DNA from: Sipunculus nudus
Lineage: Eukaryota > Annelida > Sipuncula > Golfingiida > Sipunculidae
Reading direction: 5' to 3'
Assembly: GCA_026874595.1 (NCBI GenBank)
Contig: CM049307.1
Location: forward strand, 73,820,643-73,884,642
DNA: 64,000 nucleotides
Notes under the pieces: generated by a model
Seen by the model: only the letters and a program-made list of their open reading frames with translations
What the model was told of the DNA's origin: nothing
The model's database searches: none
Translations under genes and position numbers: made by a program
Part shown: positions 9,648 to 20,440 of the stretch, in pieces
Position numbering within the stretch: position 1 is the first letter of the stretch
Layout of the letters: each line of letters opens with the position of its first letter

Positions 9648-10318
9648 ACCAACCATGGCCTATATTACCTCTTCCTCTTACACTTTATCTCCATTTGATA
9701 TTATTTTAGATTTTTACCTTCAAGGTCAACTTCAGCTGAACACAGTAACCCTTATATCCCACGTTTTATAAAGGGGCCCAATCACCTTTAAAGCATATTG
9801 AGTTAACACGAAAACTAGCTTCTTCCCTTTAAAATAAATATGTACCTGCCAAAATATTGCCTTGAAACCGTTTGCTTTCTTCTGTAAAGAAATGTTAAAA
9901 CAGTGGACCGGGCGTAACATAAACACAGCGCGTGCGGCCGTGTGCATCGCTGAGCCAAAACACGTGTCAATCAGGAGATGCCCGGTCTGACTTGGCCCAA
10001 AAAAAAATATTACAAAATGTACATGTTTCTGCTAGCTGAAACACAGCGTGTTGCCCCTCTTAATCGGACCTCCGGTCACGCGGTCTTGTTATGAACAGAC
10101 TGTGCAACACGCAGAGACATAACATGGTGTTAAACAGCAGGAAATGAGACCGTGTGCTGGGATGGTTTTGCTGGAAAAATTTGTATAACGCAAAACTGAA
10201 CTGATAATGTAAAAGAACAGCCATAATTCCGATCCTGATCATGTCCATTTAATAATTTCCTCTCCTCGTTATAAATGGTCAATTTATCCATCCTAAAACA
10301 AGAAAATTATGTTTGTGT
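9648..10318. other. Intergenic DNA
   Basis: No recognised gene. Short open frames on the minus strand here show no family pattern. It abuts the LTR-like copy at 10319. Confidence 0.45.
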
Positions 10319-11122
10319 TGTTACGGATCCTTGTCAAGGAGATAAAAAAAAAAAATCAGATTCTGTAACACTAGGCAGCGTGATATGTCTAGGGGAATGA
10401 ATAAAGAAGCCAGTGGTTTTTTGTTAACAAATAACTATAATTTATTCTTAAAACAACCCTGACATTACAATACACTAAATCAGTACAATTACACCGTATA
10501 ACAATAGTAAAACAACAAATCAATTCAATCACACAGTAGAATAAACAAAGTACACAGTACCTGGATACCATTGTCACAACGATACGTCCTTTTAAATGTA
10601 TATGCCGGATGAAAAGTCCACACAAACCCTCTCGGAGAATATCTGGCCAATGTAAAGCTCTGTAACAATCCAGAAAGTAAAGTTGAGGCAGGCAGCATTA
10701 AATTGTATAGAGTTAGTAATAGTAGAATCCCTGAAATTACTGGATAATCGGATAGGTCCCACAAACTGACATACACACGTCTGTGTCCGCTGGAATATTC
10801 TCTTACCTCTCTCTCGGCTCTAAAACACAACCCCCTATTTATAACTTTTCACCTCCAGCCGAGAACTTCCATTGCTCGAACATTCTAAAGAATCTTACAC
10901 AGTACACACGTGCAAAGAACATACCAGAACAAAGAATGCCGTGTCTCAACATATAAGGGTTCACCCGTGAGCTCGCCCCGGCTCGGCCAGGTCAGAAAGC
11001 CCAAAGCTAGCATGACAACGAGAGTTCAACCAGTACGGAATGAGAGTGCAACGTGCGGCCAGACACGGGCACTACAACACGAGGTACGCCCGTGTCACAC
11101 TATAAAAAGGGCACCTGTAACA
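10319..11122 (-). mobile_element. LTR-like repeat (solo LTR), copy 1
   Basis: It is one of four related copies in the window. On the minus strand it starts TGTTACAGGTGCC (11122) and ends CCGTAACA (10319), so it has TG...CA termini with a TGTTAC inverted repeat. In that orientation a TATAAATAG box (10835-10843) precedes an AATAAA (10441-10446), the U3-R-U5 order of an LTR. About 40 bp present in the other copies are missing next to the 3' end. There is no gag-pol sequence on either side, so it is a solo LTR. I could not find a target duplication. Confidence 0.6.
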
Positions 11123-11154
11123 ATCTTCATAGTTCCATTTCGGTTTGTGACTAT

Positions 11155-11468
11155 GTGACGGCGCGGTAGCACTCGCTACCTATCATATTATTTTCTATCC
11201 TGGTGTCACCAAGACCCGGAGTCTACCGCACCCGCGGGACCTGGGTGAGTAATTATCCCCACTTCTGTTTCTTAACACCGAGGAACCCCCAAAGACGCAC
11301 TCGTTTGTAAGTGATACACGGGTGTGGGACACAGTCTTCCCAATTAGCCTGCAGAGCTCTCACCCTGGGTGGGGACCGACCGTGAAAATCTCACCGCCTT
11401 GGCTGAGTTTGAACCCACGACTTCCCGGCTTTGCGTCCTGTGCTCTACCCCTTAGTCACAGACGCCGG
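11155..11468 (-). mobile_element. tRNA-derived SINE, copy 1
   Basis: On the minus strand the head reads GTGACTAAGGGGTAGAGCAC (A-box-like, about 11440-11459) and, about 30 nt on, GGGTTCAAACTC (B-box-like, 11405-11416). That is the internal Pol III promoter of a tRNA-derived SINE. The tRNA-unrelated body follows to about 11155. A shorter diverged copy is at 22308-22400. Confidence 0.6.
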
Positions 11469-11469
11469 T

Positions 11470-13320
11470 AGGATTAATGTACATGAATATTTAAAATTGT
11501 GATTTTTAAATACTATTAAAATACCATATAAACATTGATTAAAGAGTCAAACTGGAACATACTTCACGAGGTCTAATGTTTATACAAAGTGATTGTGAGT
11601 GCATTAATTTTAAATGAAACGTTTTAGCAAATGATATCTACCTTAATGTGGAAAATACCGACACAGAAATGTGTCCTGTCCATTGGTGTTATCTTAATTC
11701 GTTTTAATCCACAGCTTCATACAGGGGATTAATAAGTTTGAAAGACGCTTTAGGATGAAACGTTATAAACTGATCAAATTTACTAATCGCCTATTTACCA
11801 TTAAAGATGATATATGATGACTTGCTCAATGTTTTGGGATAAGCTGCAACTTCCTGTATGCATGTACCTCTGTGATGAAAATCTGACCGTGATTTTCGAG
11901 GTCGATTAAGATGTGGTTTTCATCATACACCGTTGCCTGAAGGTGTATTGAGCATGGATTCACAAACATTTATTTATGTAAGTCATATGCTTGGATCTAA
12001 TCTGTTTCTGTTCACTTGTATAAGCCGCTAACATTAAATTGCCATTCCCTTACCAACAAACAACTAAGAAAATAGCTAAAAAATTAAACACCAAAATTAA
12101 TACCCTTACATAGTCTTTCGTTTATGGGTTTTGGTAATAGAAGCCAACTTTATTTTAAAATAAGCGAAGAATGATGCAAAATTCATCCACATGATACTCA
12201 GGTAATGAAGGATTATCCTTCTAGAAAAAGAAACGTGCGGAAAGCTTAAGATAATACCGACTAGCTAAAACCAATAATCCAATGCCCAAGCTAGCATTAT
12301 ATATTTAGCCCCTAAGGGACTTAATACAGTATTAATCCTGGTCACATGGGTGAAAGTTAAAATATCTTTTTAAGTTTCATGTCAAATCTTTAGATCCCTT
12401 AAAATTATATAAAACTGTACGGTTTGAACAATCCCTGTTAAACCCGTTACCTAGTACAATGCTTTCCGCCTTATATAATGCACTCTTAAATTTTAATCAT
12501 TATTGATATATGTATGGATGTATGTATCCACCAAAACGCGTTCCCATGATTTATTTTGGCCCTGTCACCCCCACTATGAACGTTTGGAAGCGTTCGTTGA
12601 ATCTGTTCCTAGAGAATCTGAGAGGAAGTTCACAGATTTATTAAGTGTCTCTCAACCCTGAATGTTTCGGTAAAATATATAGGAAATGTCAACGTATTGT
12701 AGAATCAAATAAAGCCTTATCCGTACCGCACTCGTGTGTTATAAGCCTGCTCAGCACCAATTGCAGATTCCTTTTATCCAGATGATATAAAATTTAAAAG
12801 TAAAGACAACATAGTCGTATATTTGATTATCAAATAAGTCGTATGATGCTTATTTTTACTTTGGATAAAAGTCAAGAAGTACGTACAAAGAGTGTCTTAC
12901 TAGTCAGGTAACACTTTATACATTCACCTTTGTTGTAACTACAGCATTATGAATTGTTTTAATCATGTTTGACGATTGTAAGAAATCCTGGGACTGATTA
13001 TTGATTTTTGATAAATTAATTCCTGTAAATTTCATTTTATGTGAACAAAAAACGCATGCACACTCTTACATCTATGCCAATTACAACTAATAATAAAATA
13101 AAAATATATCTGTAGTAATACGTAAAGAGCAAGCCTTATAGATTTACCGGGTTGTTAATACTTTTTCGCTTATTTGTATCTCGTTTTGCATGTGTTTCCT
13201 CCCCTATTGATTATTATCTCAATGCTTATTGTCTCCCTTTAATGGTTGTATAATATCTTCTTTTCTTTTTTTTAATTTTTATTTGATACTTTTTTGAACG
13301 TTTGACGTCCTATGTGACTT
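11470..13320. other. Intergenic DNA
   Basis: A 1.8 kb AT-rich stretch in which I recognise no exon, RNA gene, tandem repeat or element ends. Confidence 0.5.
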
Positions 13321-14149
13321 CCTTTTGTTTTATGAATTCCGAATTTCTATCTGGCCTTCTTTTGTTTTATGAATTCCGAATTTCTATCTGGCCTTCTTTT
13401 GTTTTATGGATTCCGAATTTCTATCTGGCCTTCTTTTGTTTTATGGATTCCGAATTTCTATCTGGCCTTCTTTTGTTTTATGAATTCCGAATTTCTATCT
13501 GGCCTTCTTTTGTTTTATGAATTCAGAATTTCTATCTGGCCTTCTTATGTTTTATGAATTCCGAATATCTATCTGGCCTTCTTTTGTTTTATGGATTCCG
13601 AATTTCTATCTGGCCTTCTTATGTTTTATGAATTCCGACTTTCTATCTGGCCTTCTTTTGTTTTATGAATTCCGAATTTCTATCTGGCCTTCTTATGTTT
13701 TATGAATTCCGACTTTCTATCTGGCCTTCTTTTGTTTTATGGATTCCGAATTTCTATCTGGCCTTCTTATGTTTTATGAATTCCGACTTTCTATCTGGCC
13801 TTCTTATGTTTTATGAATTCCGAATTTCTATCTGGCCTTCTTTTGTTTTATGAATTCCGAATTTCTATCTGGCCTTCTTATGTTTTATGAATTCCGACTT
13901 TCTATCTGGCCTTCTTTTGTTTTATGGATTCCGAATTTCTATCTGGCCTTCTTATGTTTTATGAATTCCGACTTTCTATCTGGCCTTCTTATGTTTAATG
14001 AATTCCGAATTTCTATCTGGCCTTCTTTTGTTTTATGAATTCCGAATTTCTATCTGGCCTTCTTTTGTTTTATGGATTCCGAATTTCTATCTGGCCTTCT
14101 TATGTTTTATGAATTCCGACTTTCTATCTGGCCTTCTTTTGTTTTATGG
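13321..14149. repeat. 37-bp minisatellite, about 22 units
   Basis: The unit is TATGAATTCCGAATTTCTA followed by TCTGGCCTTCTTTTGTTT. Units differ at a few sites (GAATTC or GGATTC; CGAATTT or CGACTTT; CTTTTG or CTTATG). Because 37 is not a multiple of 3, each frame repeats every 111 bp; the open frames across it are artefacts. Confidence 0.95.
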
Positions 14150-14702
14150 TTTCCTCCTGTATCATTTTTATACATAAATTCTCTTTTAGCACCGATCTAT
14201 GGATTTTATTGAATAAAATGCACTAAAATTGACATATGGGCTATAGTGCGGGATTATTTTGGGCCTGTCATATATGCTTTTTTTTACAACTGTATAACTG
14301 TACATGTAATATTATGCAATTAAGTTTAATTCCAGCATTAGAAACTGGTTAATCATACCTGTCCAGTGAGATTGTTCAAATATTTTGTACCCATCACAAT
14401 ATATTATTTTAACAATATTCCCTCCTTCTCCACCTCCCTCCCCCTCCTCTCTCTCTCTCTCTCTGGGGTTTTCATGTTGTGTTCCAGTGGTCGTCTCTGA
14501 TCTGACGACTCTCTTCCCTTGTTTCTTCATTCCTTCATGTACGTCTTCCTTCCATTTGTTTAAAATGTAGCCTCCCCTCTTCTTAGGTCAATTTTAGCAA
14601 TGATATCACTCTAACTTTCAGCGTTAAAAATATCTGCAGCCATTAGTTAAGCTGTAAAATGCTTCCTGTATGGACAATTAATGACCACGCACTCGATGAC
14701 AG
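14150..14702. other. Intergenic DNA with a CT-rich tract
   Basis: A pyrimidine-rich stretch with (CT)n lies at about 14418-14465. Nothing else is recognised. Confidence 0.5.
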
Positions 14703-14942
14703 GCAAATAAAAGGCTCACATCTGACTTCCGGTGCGAGATCACGTTCTAGTGTCTCGAGGAATTATGGGAGCACATGCTCGACGGGCGTGCTGTAAGAAC
14801 AGCAATGACAAAATTAATACCGCCAAATGAAGGGCTCAGTGCTCTTTTCCTGAGCAAGGCCGTGCTCCAGTGTCCCAAGATGTTATCCAGGCATGAACAT
14901 GGTTGGCGTGCTGCTAGAACAGCATTAAAATGAATACCAAAA
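14703..14942. repeat. Tandem duplication of a ~119-bp unit
   Basis: Two diverged units start near 14704 and 14823. They share CAAATRAARGGCTCA, then a CGTGCTCCAGTGTC-like segment, then GGCGTGCTG and AGAACAGCA, in the same order. It is not coding. Origin unknown. Confidence 0.65.
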
Positions 14943-15171
14943 TCGTGACTATACCTTTCAACAATGAAGAATGTCTGACCTGTAGAAATCGGGATGAATG
15001 TATTCACTGTCGTCTACGCGAACGGCTGCATTGTATATTTTTGGTCTGTATGTGAAAACATTTAATCCAAAACAAGTCTGTGTATGCAGACCTGCGTTGC
15101 TTTAGTTTAAATAACCTATTTCGATATCTGACGTCTATTAAATAAAGATGATCTCTGGAACCTTTCTTTTA

Positions 15172-15791
15172 GCCTGCCGCCCACAGGCGATTTTGTTGCG
15201 AATAGCAAGGAATCTGCGACTGGTCGCCGATTATAAGCACATGTAAATCGCAAGGGGCCTTGCGACAGCCGGACGCAGACGATCGTAATGTTTCTGATAT
15301 GTCAGAAACCTTTGAAATTCCTTTGCGATTCCTTGCGACTGTTGCGATCATCTGTCGCAGACTGAGCTTGTAGGTGTTATATATGGCCTCGCCCAGACCT
15401 GGCTTTTTTTGGTCCCCTGAAAAAGAAGATAAATGGATGTCGATGTCGAATCAAACACCGTCTCTGTACAACCAGACTTCGCCCGAATACCCCAACCGTA
15501 AGGGCATTGGAAGAGATAGGCGTGGTATTTTGTTGTTCTATTGCATTGTGTGTGGTATTGTGATAGTTTTGATAAATTATATTTGTACTTACAAAAATTT
15601 ATTACCTCCAAATTAAATAAAAGACGCGGGAAACACCGTGATCTCGAGCCCGTGACTTCTGGCTGAACGCCAGTCGCAAGCAGTCGCAGACTGTCTTAGA
15701 CTGGTCGCCGATTATCGCAAGCAGTCGCAGACGATCGCGGACTGTCTACTACTGCATGGTCGCAGAAAAAAATCGCCAGTGGGCTTCGTGC
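15172..15791. mobile_element. Harbinger-like non-autonomous element
   Basis: The ends form an imperfect inverted repeat: a 16-bp outer part around GCCCACWGG followed by GCGATTTT and TGCGA. The flanks carry a 3-bp duplication TTA (15169-15171 and 15792-15794), and family C copy 2 provides an uninterrupted site. A 3-bp TWA duplication is typical of PIF/Harbinger transposons. Subterminal regions are rich in AGTCGCAGAC and GGTCGCCGATTAT repeats. A MADF-like peptide lies inside (15374-15616). Confidence 0.65.
15374..15616 (+). CDS. MADF/Myb-SANT-like peptide inside the Harbinger-like element
   Basis: An 80-codon frame whose first half reads GFFWSPEKE, then W, then PSLYNQTSPEYPNRKG and basic residues. 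The order W-[ST]-x-E-K-E, LY-[ND]-x-[TS]-x-x-[ED]-Y-x-N-R is the pattern of the MADF/Myb-SANT-like DNA-binding domain. PIF/Harbinger elements characteristically encode such a protein beside their transposase, which fits the host element. The region between EKE and LYN is shorter than in a complete domain, and the second half is hydrophobic and unlike the family. It is therefore a truncated relic or a piece left after internal deletion. Assignment is by motif only. Confidence 0.45.
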   Translation: MLYMASPRPGFFWSPEKEDKWMSMSNQTPSLYNQTSPEYPNRKGIGRDRRGILLFYCIVCGIVIVLINYICTYKNLLPPN

Positions 15792-16236
15792 TTAAGAATT
15801 AGGCCAGAAAACATCGCACACAAGCTGTTAAATCCTCATATAAAATCTGGGGGCCCCCAAAAATAATACAAACCTATTTCACAAGAAAATCTTTCGGGGA
15901 GTCAGACGATCCAGAGTTTTGGAAAGAGTGTTTTGAACTTTTCAACCGTAGCACATATACAGTCTCCTTAGGTTACATGTTTATTTTATCAATTTGTAGA
16001 CATTGCTGTGTTTACTAAAAGCTAGTAGATAAACGAGCTTAGAGTTCCATCACAGAGGCGTTATAAGAACTTTTCTTAACAATAATTATCTAGATTTCAC
16101 TTATATGTAAGCAGAGTGAGTAAGAGATTGCATAAACTAGAATAACTTTTGTTTGCAGCGCAAAAACAGATACTAGTCTACTCCCTATGGGCCATCCCAA
16201 AAAAAATAGGAGTAAAATACGCATTATCACAAAACA

Positions 16237-16545
16237 ATGATTCTAGATTTCAGAAGATTTGACCTTGAAGGTCAAGGTAACAACTTTTCGAACTCCTATG
16301 AGATTTTCGCAGAAAGAACTGGTGTGAGAAATTTGAGGAAAAAATGTGAAATGCTTCAAAAGTTTACAAACAATTACATTTCGACATATTTGACCTTGAA
16401 GATGAAGGTCAAGGTCACCGGGTTTCGAACTCCTCTGAGATGTCGGTAGGAACAATGAGTGTTTAAATTTTGAAGGAAAATATGCAGCCCTTCAAAAGTT
16501 ATCGCGTTCACAAGACAAGAACTATAATTCGGCCGATTTGACCTT
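16237..16545. repeat. Diverged repeats with TTTGACCTTGAAGGTCAAGG
   Basis: The motif GATTTGACCTTGAAGGTCAAGG starts near 16256 and recurs near 16388 (with TCAAGGTCACC) and in part near 16536, about 130-150 bp apart. The spacers are related (GAACTCCTMTGAGAT, CTTCAAAAGTT). This is a repeat type seen in many invertebrate genomes. Not coding. Confidence 0.6.
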
Positions 16546-16549
16546 GTCT

Positions 16550-16573
16550 CCCCCCCCCCGGGGGGGGGGGGGG
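16550..16573. repeat. C10-G14 palindromic homopolymer tract
   Basis: Ten C directly followed by fourteen G, able to form a hairpin or quadruplex. It marks the junction of the previous repeat and the following block. Confidence 0.85.
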
Positions 16574-17314
16574 TATAATTATATAGAGAATATTAGGTAA
16601 ATAGCTGGCTTTAAAAGAGGTATCTTGATGCCTCAAACGCCGTCCTTTTTTATTTCTTTGGATTCTATGTACGTAAGATATGTATTGGATAAAATGTAAA
16701 AGTTTGAGAAAATTTTTCTCCAGAATTACACAAAATTAATGGGGACCCCCCGTTGGAAGGGACCAAAGCACCCCTACAACTCATATAGATGTCTTCTTTC
16801 TGCAAGATATCTACATCAATGGTACCATTTTGATCCTTGTAAAAGGATTGAAAAAATTGAATCTGTGTTTCGTTTACAGTGCATGATATTGACTCAATTA
16901 ATGTACTGCAAAATGATACTCGTGTACCGGTGGCTGTAATTTGGCATATTCCATTTAAAAGTATTGGTTTGGCATTTATTAGCACATGTGGTATTGAGCC
17001 ATGCACTTTAAGTGTTGGTTATTCCAGACGCCTTGAGTCTATAATCAACGAAACATACTTATTTCTGGCGCCGTGGGAGATCCTAATCACTGGAACATAT
17101 ATTGTTAATCTAGAAACCGATAAGTTACAAAAAGGCATATTGCCCATTATGCGTTGGGAAAGGTCCGCCCGACTGTGGCCGGGTTCGTCCGGAAAGGGTT
17201 CTCCATGAGTTCACCGGCTGGAAAATGTCAAAGTATCAAATATATTCTGTGGACCCCTTCGCGACATTTTCCAAATTATGTCAAATTTCTCAGTATGGAT
17301 ATGAGGATGTGGAA
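16574..17314. other. Unassigned block left of the tandem array
   Basis: It contains a minus-strand open frame of 113 codons (16665-17006) and overlapping plus frames. I see no family motif in any of them. It may be the non-repeated part of the adjacent AGCTCAGCTGA element. Confidence 0.35.
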
Positions 17315-19046
17315 ATTAACCCCCTGGATGGACCTCCCGGGATGTAGTTTTAGAAGATTCTATATCTAACGGTTACAATTTCTGCCCTATTAAAAGCCAC
17401 CCTGCTTCATTTGAAGGTCTCAAAAATAGAAAAATAATCGAAAAAAAAAATCAGGTGGCACCACCAGTCTGTACGAAATGATGAAACACTCCATGATCAA
17501 TATGCATACAAAGAACCATGGCGATCAAAGCATAAGTTTTTCATATATAACTTTTGTATATAATTTCAATTATTCCTGGGGGGGGGGGGGGTATATTTAC
17601 GAGCCCCATAGCTCGGAGTTTATGGGTAACAGAGACCTTAAGTCGGCTTTTCAAGGAGATTTGCTTTGGGTCTCCCAGGATGTACAGTTAGAAGATTCTA
17701 TGACAAACGGTTACGATATGTGCCCTCTACGGCTGACGCTTCATTTGATGGTCTCAAAAATGGAGAAAAAAAAAATAGTAAAATAATCGAAAAAAAAATC
17801 AGGTGGCACCACCTGGCCATACGAAATGATGAAACACTCCATGATCAATATGCATACAAAAAATCATGACGATCAATGCATAAGTTATTCATATATTTGA
17901 GTTTTTGTATATAATTTCTAATTATTCTCGGGGGGGGGGGGGGGAGGTATATTTACGAGCCCCATAGCTCGGAGGATATGGGTAACAGAGACCTAAAGTC
18001 GGGTTTTCAAGGAGTTTTGCTTTGGGCCTCCCAGGATGTACAGTTAGAAGATTCTATGACAAACGGTTACGATTTGTGCCCTGTACGGCTGACGCTTCAT
18101 TTGAAGGTCTCAAAAATAGTTAAAACGTGTGTGAAAATTCGAATTATACAGGTGCCAACACCAGTCTGAAGGAACCGATGAAACACTCCATGATCAATAT
18201 GCATGCAAAGAATCATGATGATAAATGTATAAGTTATTCAGATACTGGAACTTTTGAATCTGGTTTTTATTATTCTTGGGGGGGGGAGGGGGTACTTACA
18301 AGCCCTATAGCTCGAAGGATATGGATAACACAGACCTTATTAGGAGATTTCCAGTGGACCTTGGATGTACAGTGAGAAGATTCTAGGTCTGACGGTTGCG
18401 ATTTGTGCCCTATTAACGGAAGACCTCTTTATTTGAAGGTCTCAAAATAGAAAGAGAGATGCATAAACATTCGATAAAATACAGGTCGCGCCAACCATCT
18501 ACAGAATCTGATAAAACACTCCATGATCAATATTGATGCAAAAATTCATAGCGATCAACGCATTAGTTATTCAGATACTGTATAAAATTTTTAATTTTTC
18601 TGGGGGGTACTTATTAGCCCCATAGCTCGGAGGATATTGGTAACAGAGACCTAATTTCAGGCTTCTAAGGAATTTTTCAATGGACTTTCCAGGTTGTTAA
18701 ATTATAAGATTCCAGGTCCAATGGTTACAATTTGTGCGTTGTTAACAAATGCCCGCTTCATTTAAAGGTCTCTTATATAGAGAAAAAATTGCGTAAAATT
18801 TAAAAAAAGATATGATTTTTTAAAATTTATTCTTGGGCGTACTCACGAGCCCCATAGCTCAATAGATTTGTGTAATAGAGACCTTATTTCAGGTTTCGAA
18901 GAATATATTTTATGGACCTCCCAGAAATGTACAGTTAGAAGTTTCTAGGTCTAACCGTTACGATTTGTGCTTAGTTAACGGTCGGCCGTAGGACGACGGA
19001 CAAAGAGTGATCGGTATAACTCAGACGATTTTCATTCAGCTGAGCT
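17315..19046 (-). mobile_element. AGCTCAGCTGA element with ~340-bp tandem core, copy 2
   Basis: On the minus strand it starts with a decayed AGCTCAGCTGAATG hairpin (19046-19022) and GTCCGTCGTCC. Six diverged units follow, recognised by GGGCACAAATCGTAACCG-type sequences at about 18956, 18720, 18391, 18064, 17710 and 17370. Units also share CTCCATGATCAATATGCAT, TGGTGCCACCTG and GAGCTATGGGGCTC, and some carry G-runs (17578-17591, 17930-17944). It is the inverse-orientation partner of 45057-46945. No transposase found. Confidence 0.75.
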
Positions 19047-19138
19047 AATAAAAACTTACCAGCTCTGTTACAGTCGATGTGTTTGGTGAATCTTTGATAT
19101 TTGCATAAAAGTCTGTCATGTGATAGTTTGAGGCTGTT
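19047..19138. other. Short spacer
   Basis: Sequence between the tandem-core element and the GC-rich block; nothing recognised. Confidence 0.4.
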
Positions 19139-19610
19139 TTGCTACCCAGCAGGCATATGCATGCAGTATTCCTGAGCATTTGGCAATGCTCACAGGAAAC
19201 ACAAAAAGTTCCAAGCCAAGCCAAAAGAGGTATACGCTCATCGAGCAGCTACAGGTTGCTGCGGTCAAGACTCAGCCCTGTGTGCTCCTTAAGCATGGTC
19301 TCTGAGCCAACAGTCGCAGTGCCACGCCAAGCCAATCAGGGAGCCGCAAAGGCCGCCATCGTCCATCCCGAGCCGGTGACCTTTTTAGAAAGCTACAGCA
19401 TCCACAGCCACAAAGCCAGAAGCAACCCACATTCCCTCTACCGATCCCAGCAGCGGAGACCCAGCCATGCCATTCGAGAGCCGAACTCCATCTTGTGAAC
19501 GACACTGTTTCGAGACCCATATCCCTTGTACTTGCGGTTTCGGCCATTTGGACCGTATTAACCGCGCCGGGTGCTATTTTACCGCCCCATACCATACGTT
19601 CGGCAGGATT
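19139..19610 (+). other. GC-rich block with long open frames, possible degenerate coding sequence
   Basis: The block is clearly richer in GC than its surroundings. A plus frame from about 19141 gives roughly 156 codons interrupted by one TGA. It is rich in Gln, Pro, Ser and basic residues (for example QPQSQKQPTFPLPIP). Other frames are open too (119 codons plus, 107 codons minus), so composition alone may explain them. It could be a decayed gag-like gene, a CpG-rich regulatory region or an exon; I recognise no domain. Confidence 0.3.
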
Positions 19611-20050
19611 TTCATGCTTTCATTGATTAGGTCATTTAATATAACATCTTCCAGGGTAGCCTTTATCAGAATAATTATCTGATTATATAAGGGCCCCTGT
19701 TATACAGAAATCACAATGAAATATAATGTCCTTCAGGGTAATTAAACTAAAATGACCGAATATATTAAACGAAAGCGCAGTAACGTATAAGTAAAGCTAG
19801 AAGCGAGGTACAAGTATTCAGTAGATCTATGGACAGTAAGCAAGTATATTGTAGTTATGTGAATAGTAAGCAGCGGGTAGCTAAATATATGAAAGATATT
19901 TCATTGAAAACATAGGCAAAAGTACCATAGCGTACAAAAAGTGCAAGAGCGGACAAATCAGAGCGTACAAAGCGTATCTGGTGTAAATAAGCAAGTAAAG
20001 AATTAGATAATAATGCTCATAAATACTTATATGGGGAAATCAGATGGAAC
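19611..20050. other. Intergenic DNA
   Basis: AT-rich with several short A-G-T repeats (AAGCAAGTA-like near 19840-20000). No gene or element ends recognised. Confidence 0.45.
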
Positions 20051-20053
20051 TTA

Positions 20054-20437
20054 AGGCCGTGTCACACTGGTACTTTTGGACCAATCTCAAGATTTCATTG
20101 TAGTCGAAAACATAACAGTCATTGCCCATCTTCCTGTCCAGTGGCTGAGAAATGTTGAAATCTTCTAGCGAAGGGAATACCAAAATCCACCTTTATAGTG
20201 TCGCCACAACTCGCCCAAACTCGTAACAATGTCGAGGACATGTCGAACAAAACGACTGATGAATTTCACTGATGAATTATCAAATTCTCGCCGCTGCAAG
20301 GCGAGTGCCGGTGACATGAAGAGACATCAGTTCGACATGCAAAGACATGGGTTCGTGTTTACGACACCTGACGAGTTTGAGAGAGTTATAACTAGCCATC
20401 ACTCGTAAGCCAAACTCGTGATAGTGTGACACGGCCT
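20054..20437. mobile_element. PIF/Harbinger-type MITE
   Basis: A perfect inverted repeat of at least 15 bp, AGGCCGTGTCACACT, bounds a 384-bp element. It is flanked by the 3-bp duplication TTA (20051-20053 and 20438-20440). The 3-bp TWA duplication suggests Harbinger. There is no ORF; the interior has inverted, ACTCG-rich segments. Confidence 0.8.
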
Positions 20438-20440
20438 TTA

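Larger units (their letters stand above)
15108..16150 (+). repeat. Dispersed repeat family C, copy 1 (interrupted)
   Basis: This copy shares TAAATAAC, CGATATCTGACG, ATTRAATAAAGATRAT, AGGCCAGA, ACATTGCTGTGTTTA and a CATCACAGAGG-like segment, in order, with 50490-50915. In this copy a 620-bp element (15172-15791) interrupts the repeat; the other copy has no insertion there. The class is unknown. Confidence 0.6.

Noticed and set aside
10910-11158. ORFs of 82-127 codons in LTR-like copies (also 29424-29807 and 34303-34778)
   Set aside because: They are not conserved in frame among the four copies.
11400-11468. Functional tRNA gene
   Set aside because: The A- and B-box-like sequences do not sit in a foldable cloverleaf and are followed by a SINE body; a second, deleted copy exists at 22308.
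13302-14038. Series of hydrophobic ORFs (MNSEFLSGLLLFYE...) in the 37-bp array
   Set aside because: They repeat with a 111-bp period in every frame, as expected for a 37-bp minisatellite, and have no independent start or coding context.
13321-14149. Possible CRISPR-like array
   Set aside because: The 37-bp units are contiguous with no spacers, and the genome is animal.
16665-17006. 113-codon minus-strand ORF as a transposase
   Set aside because: No DDE, helicase or rolling-circle motif is visible.
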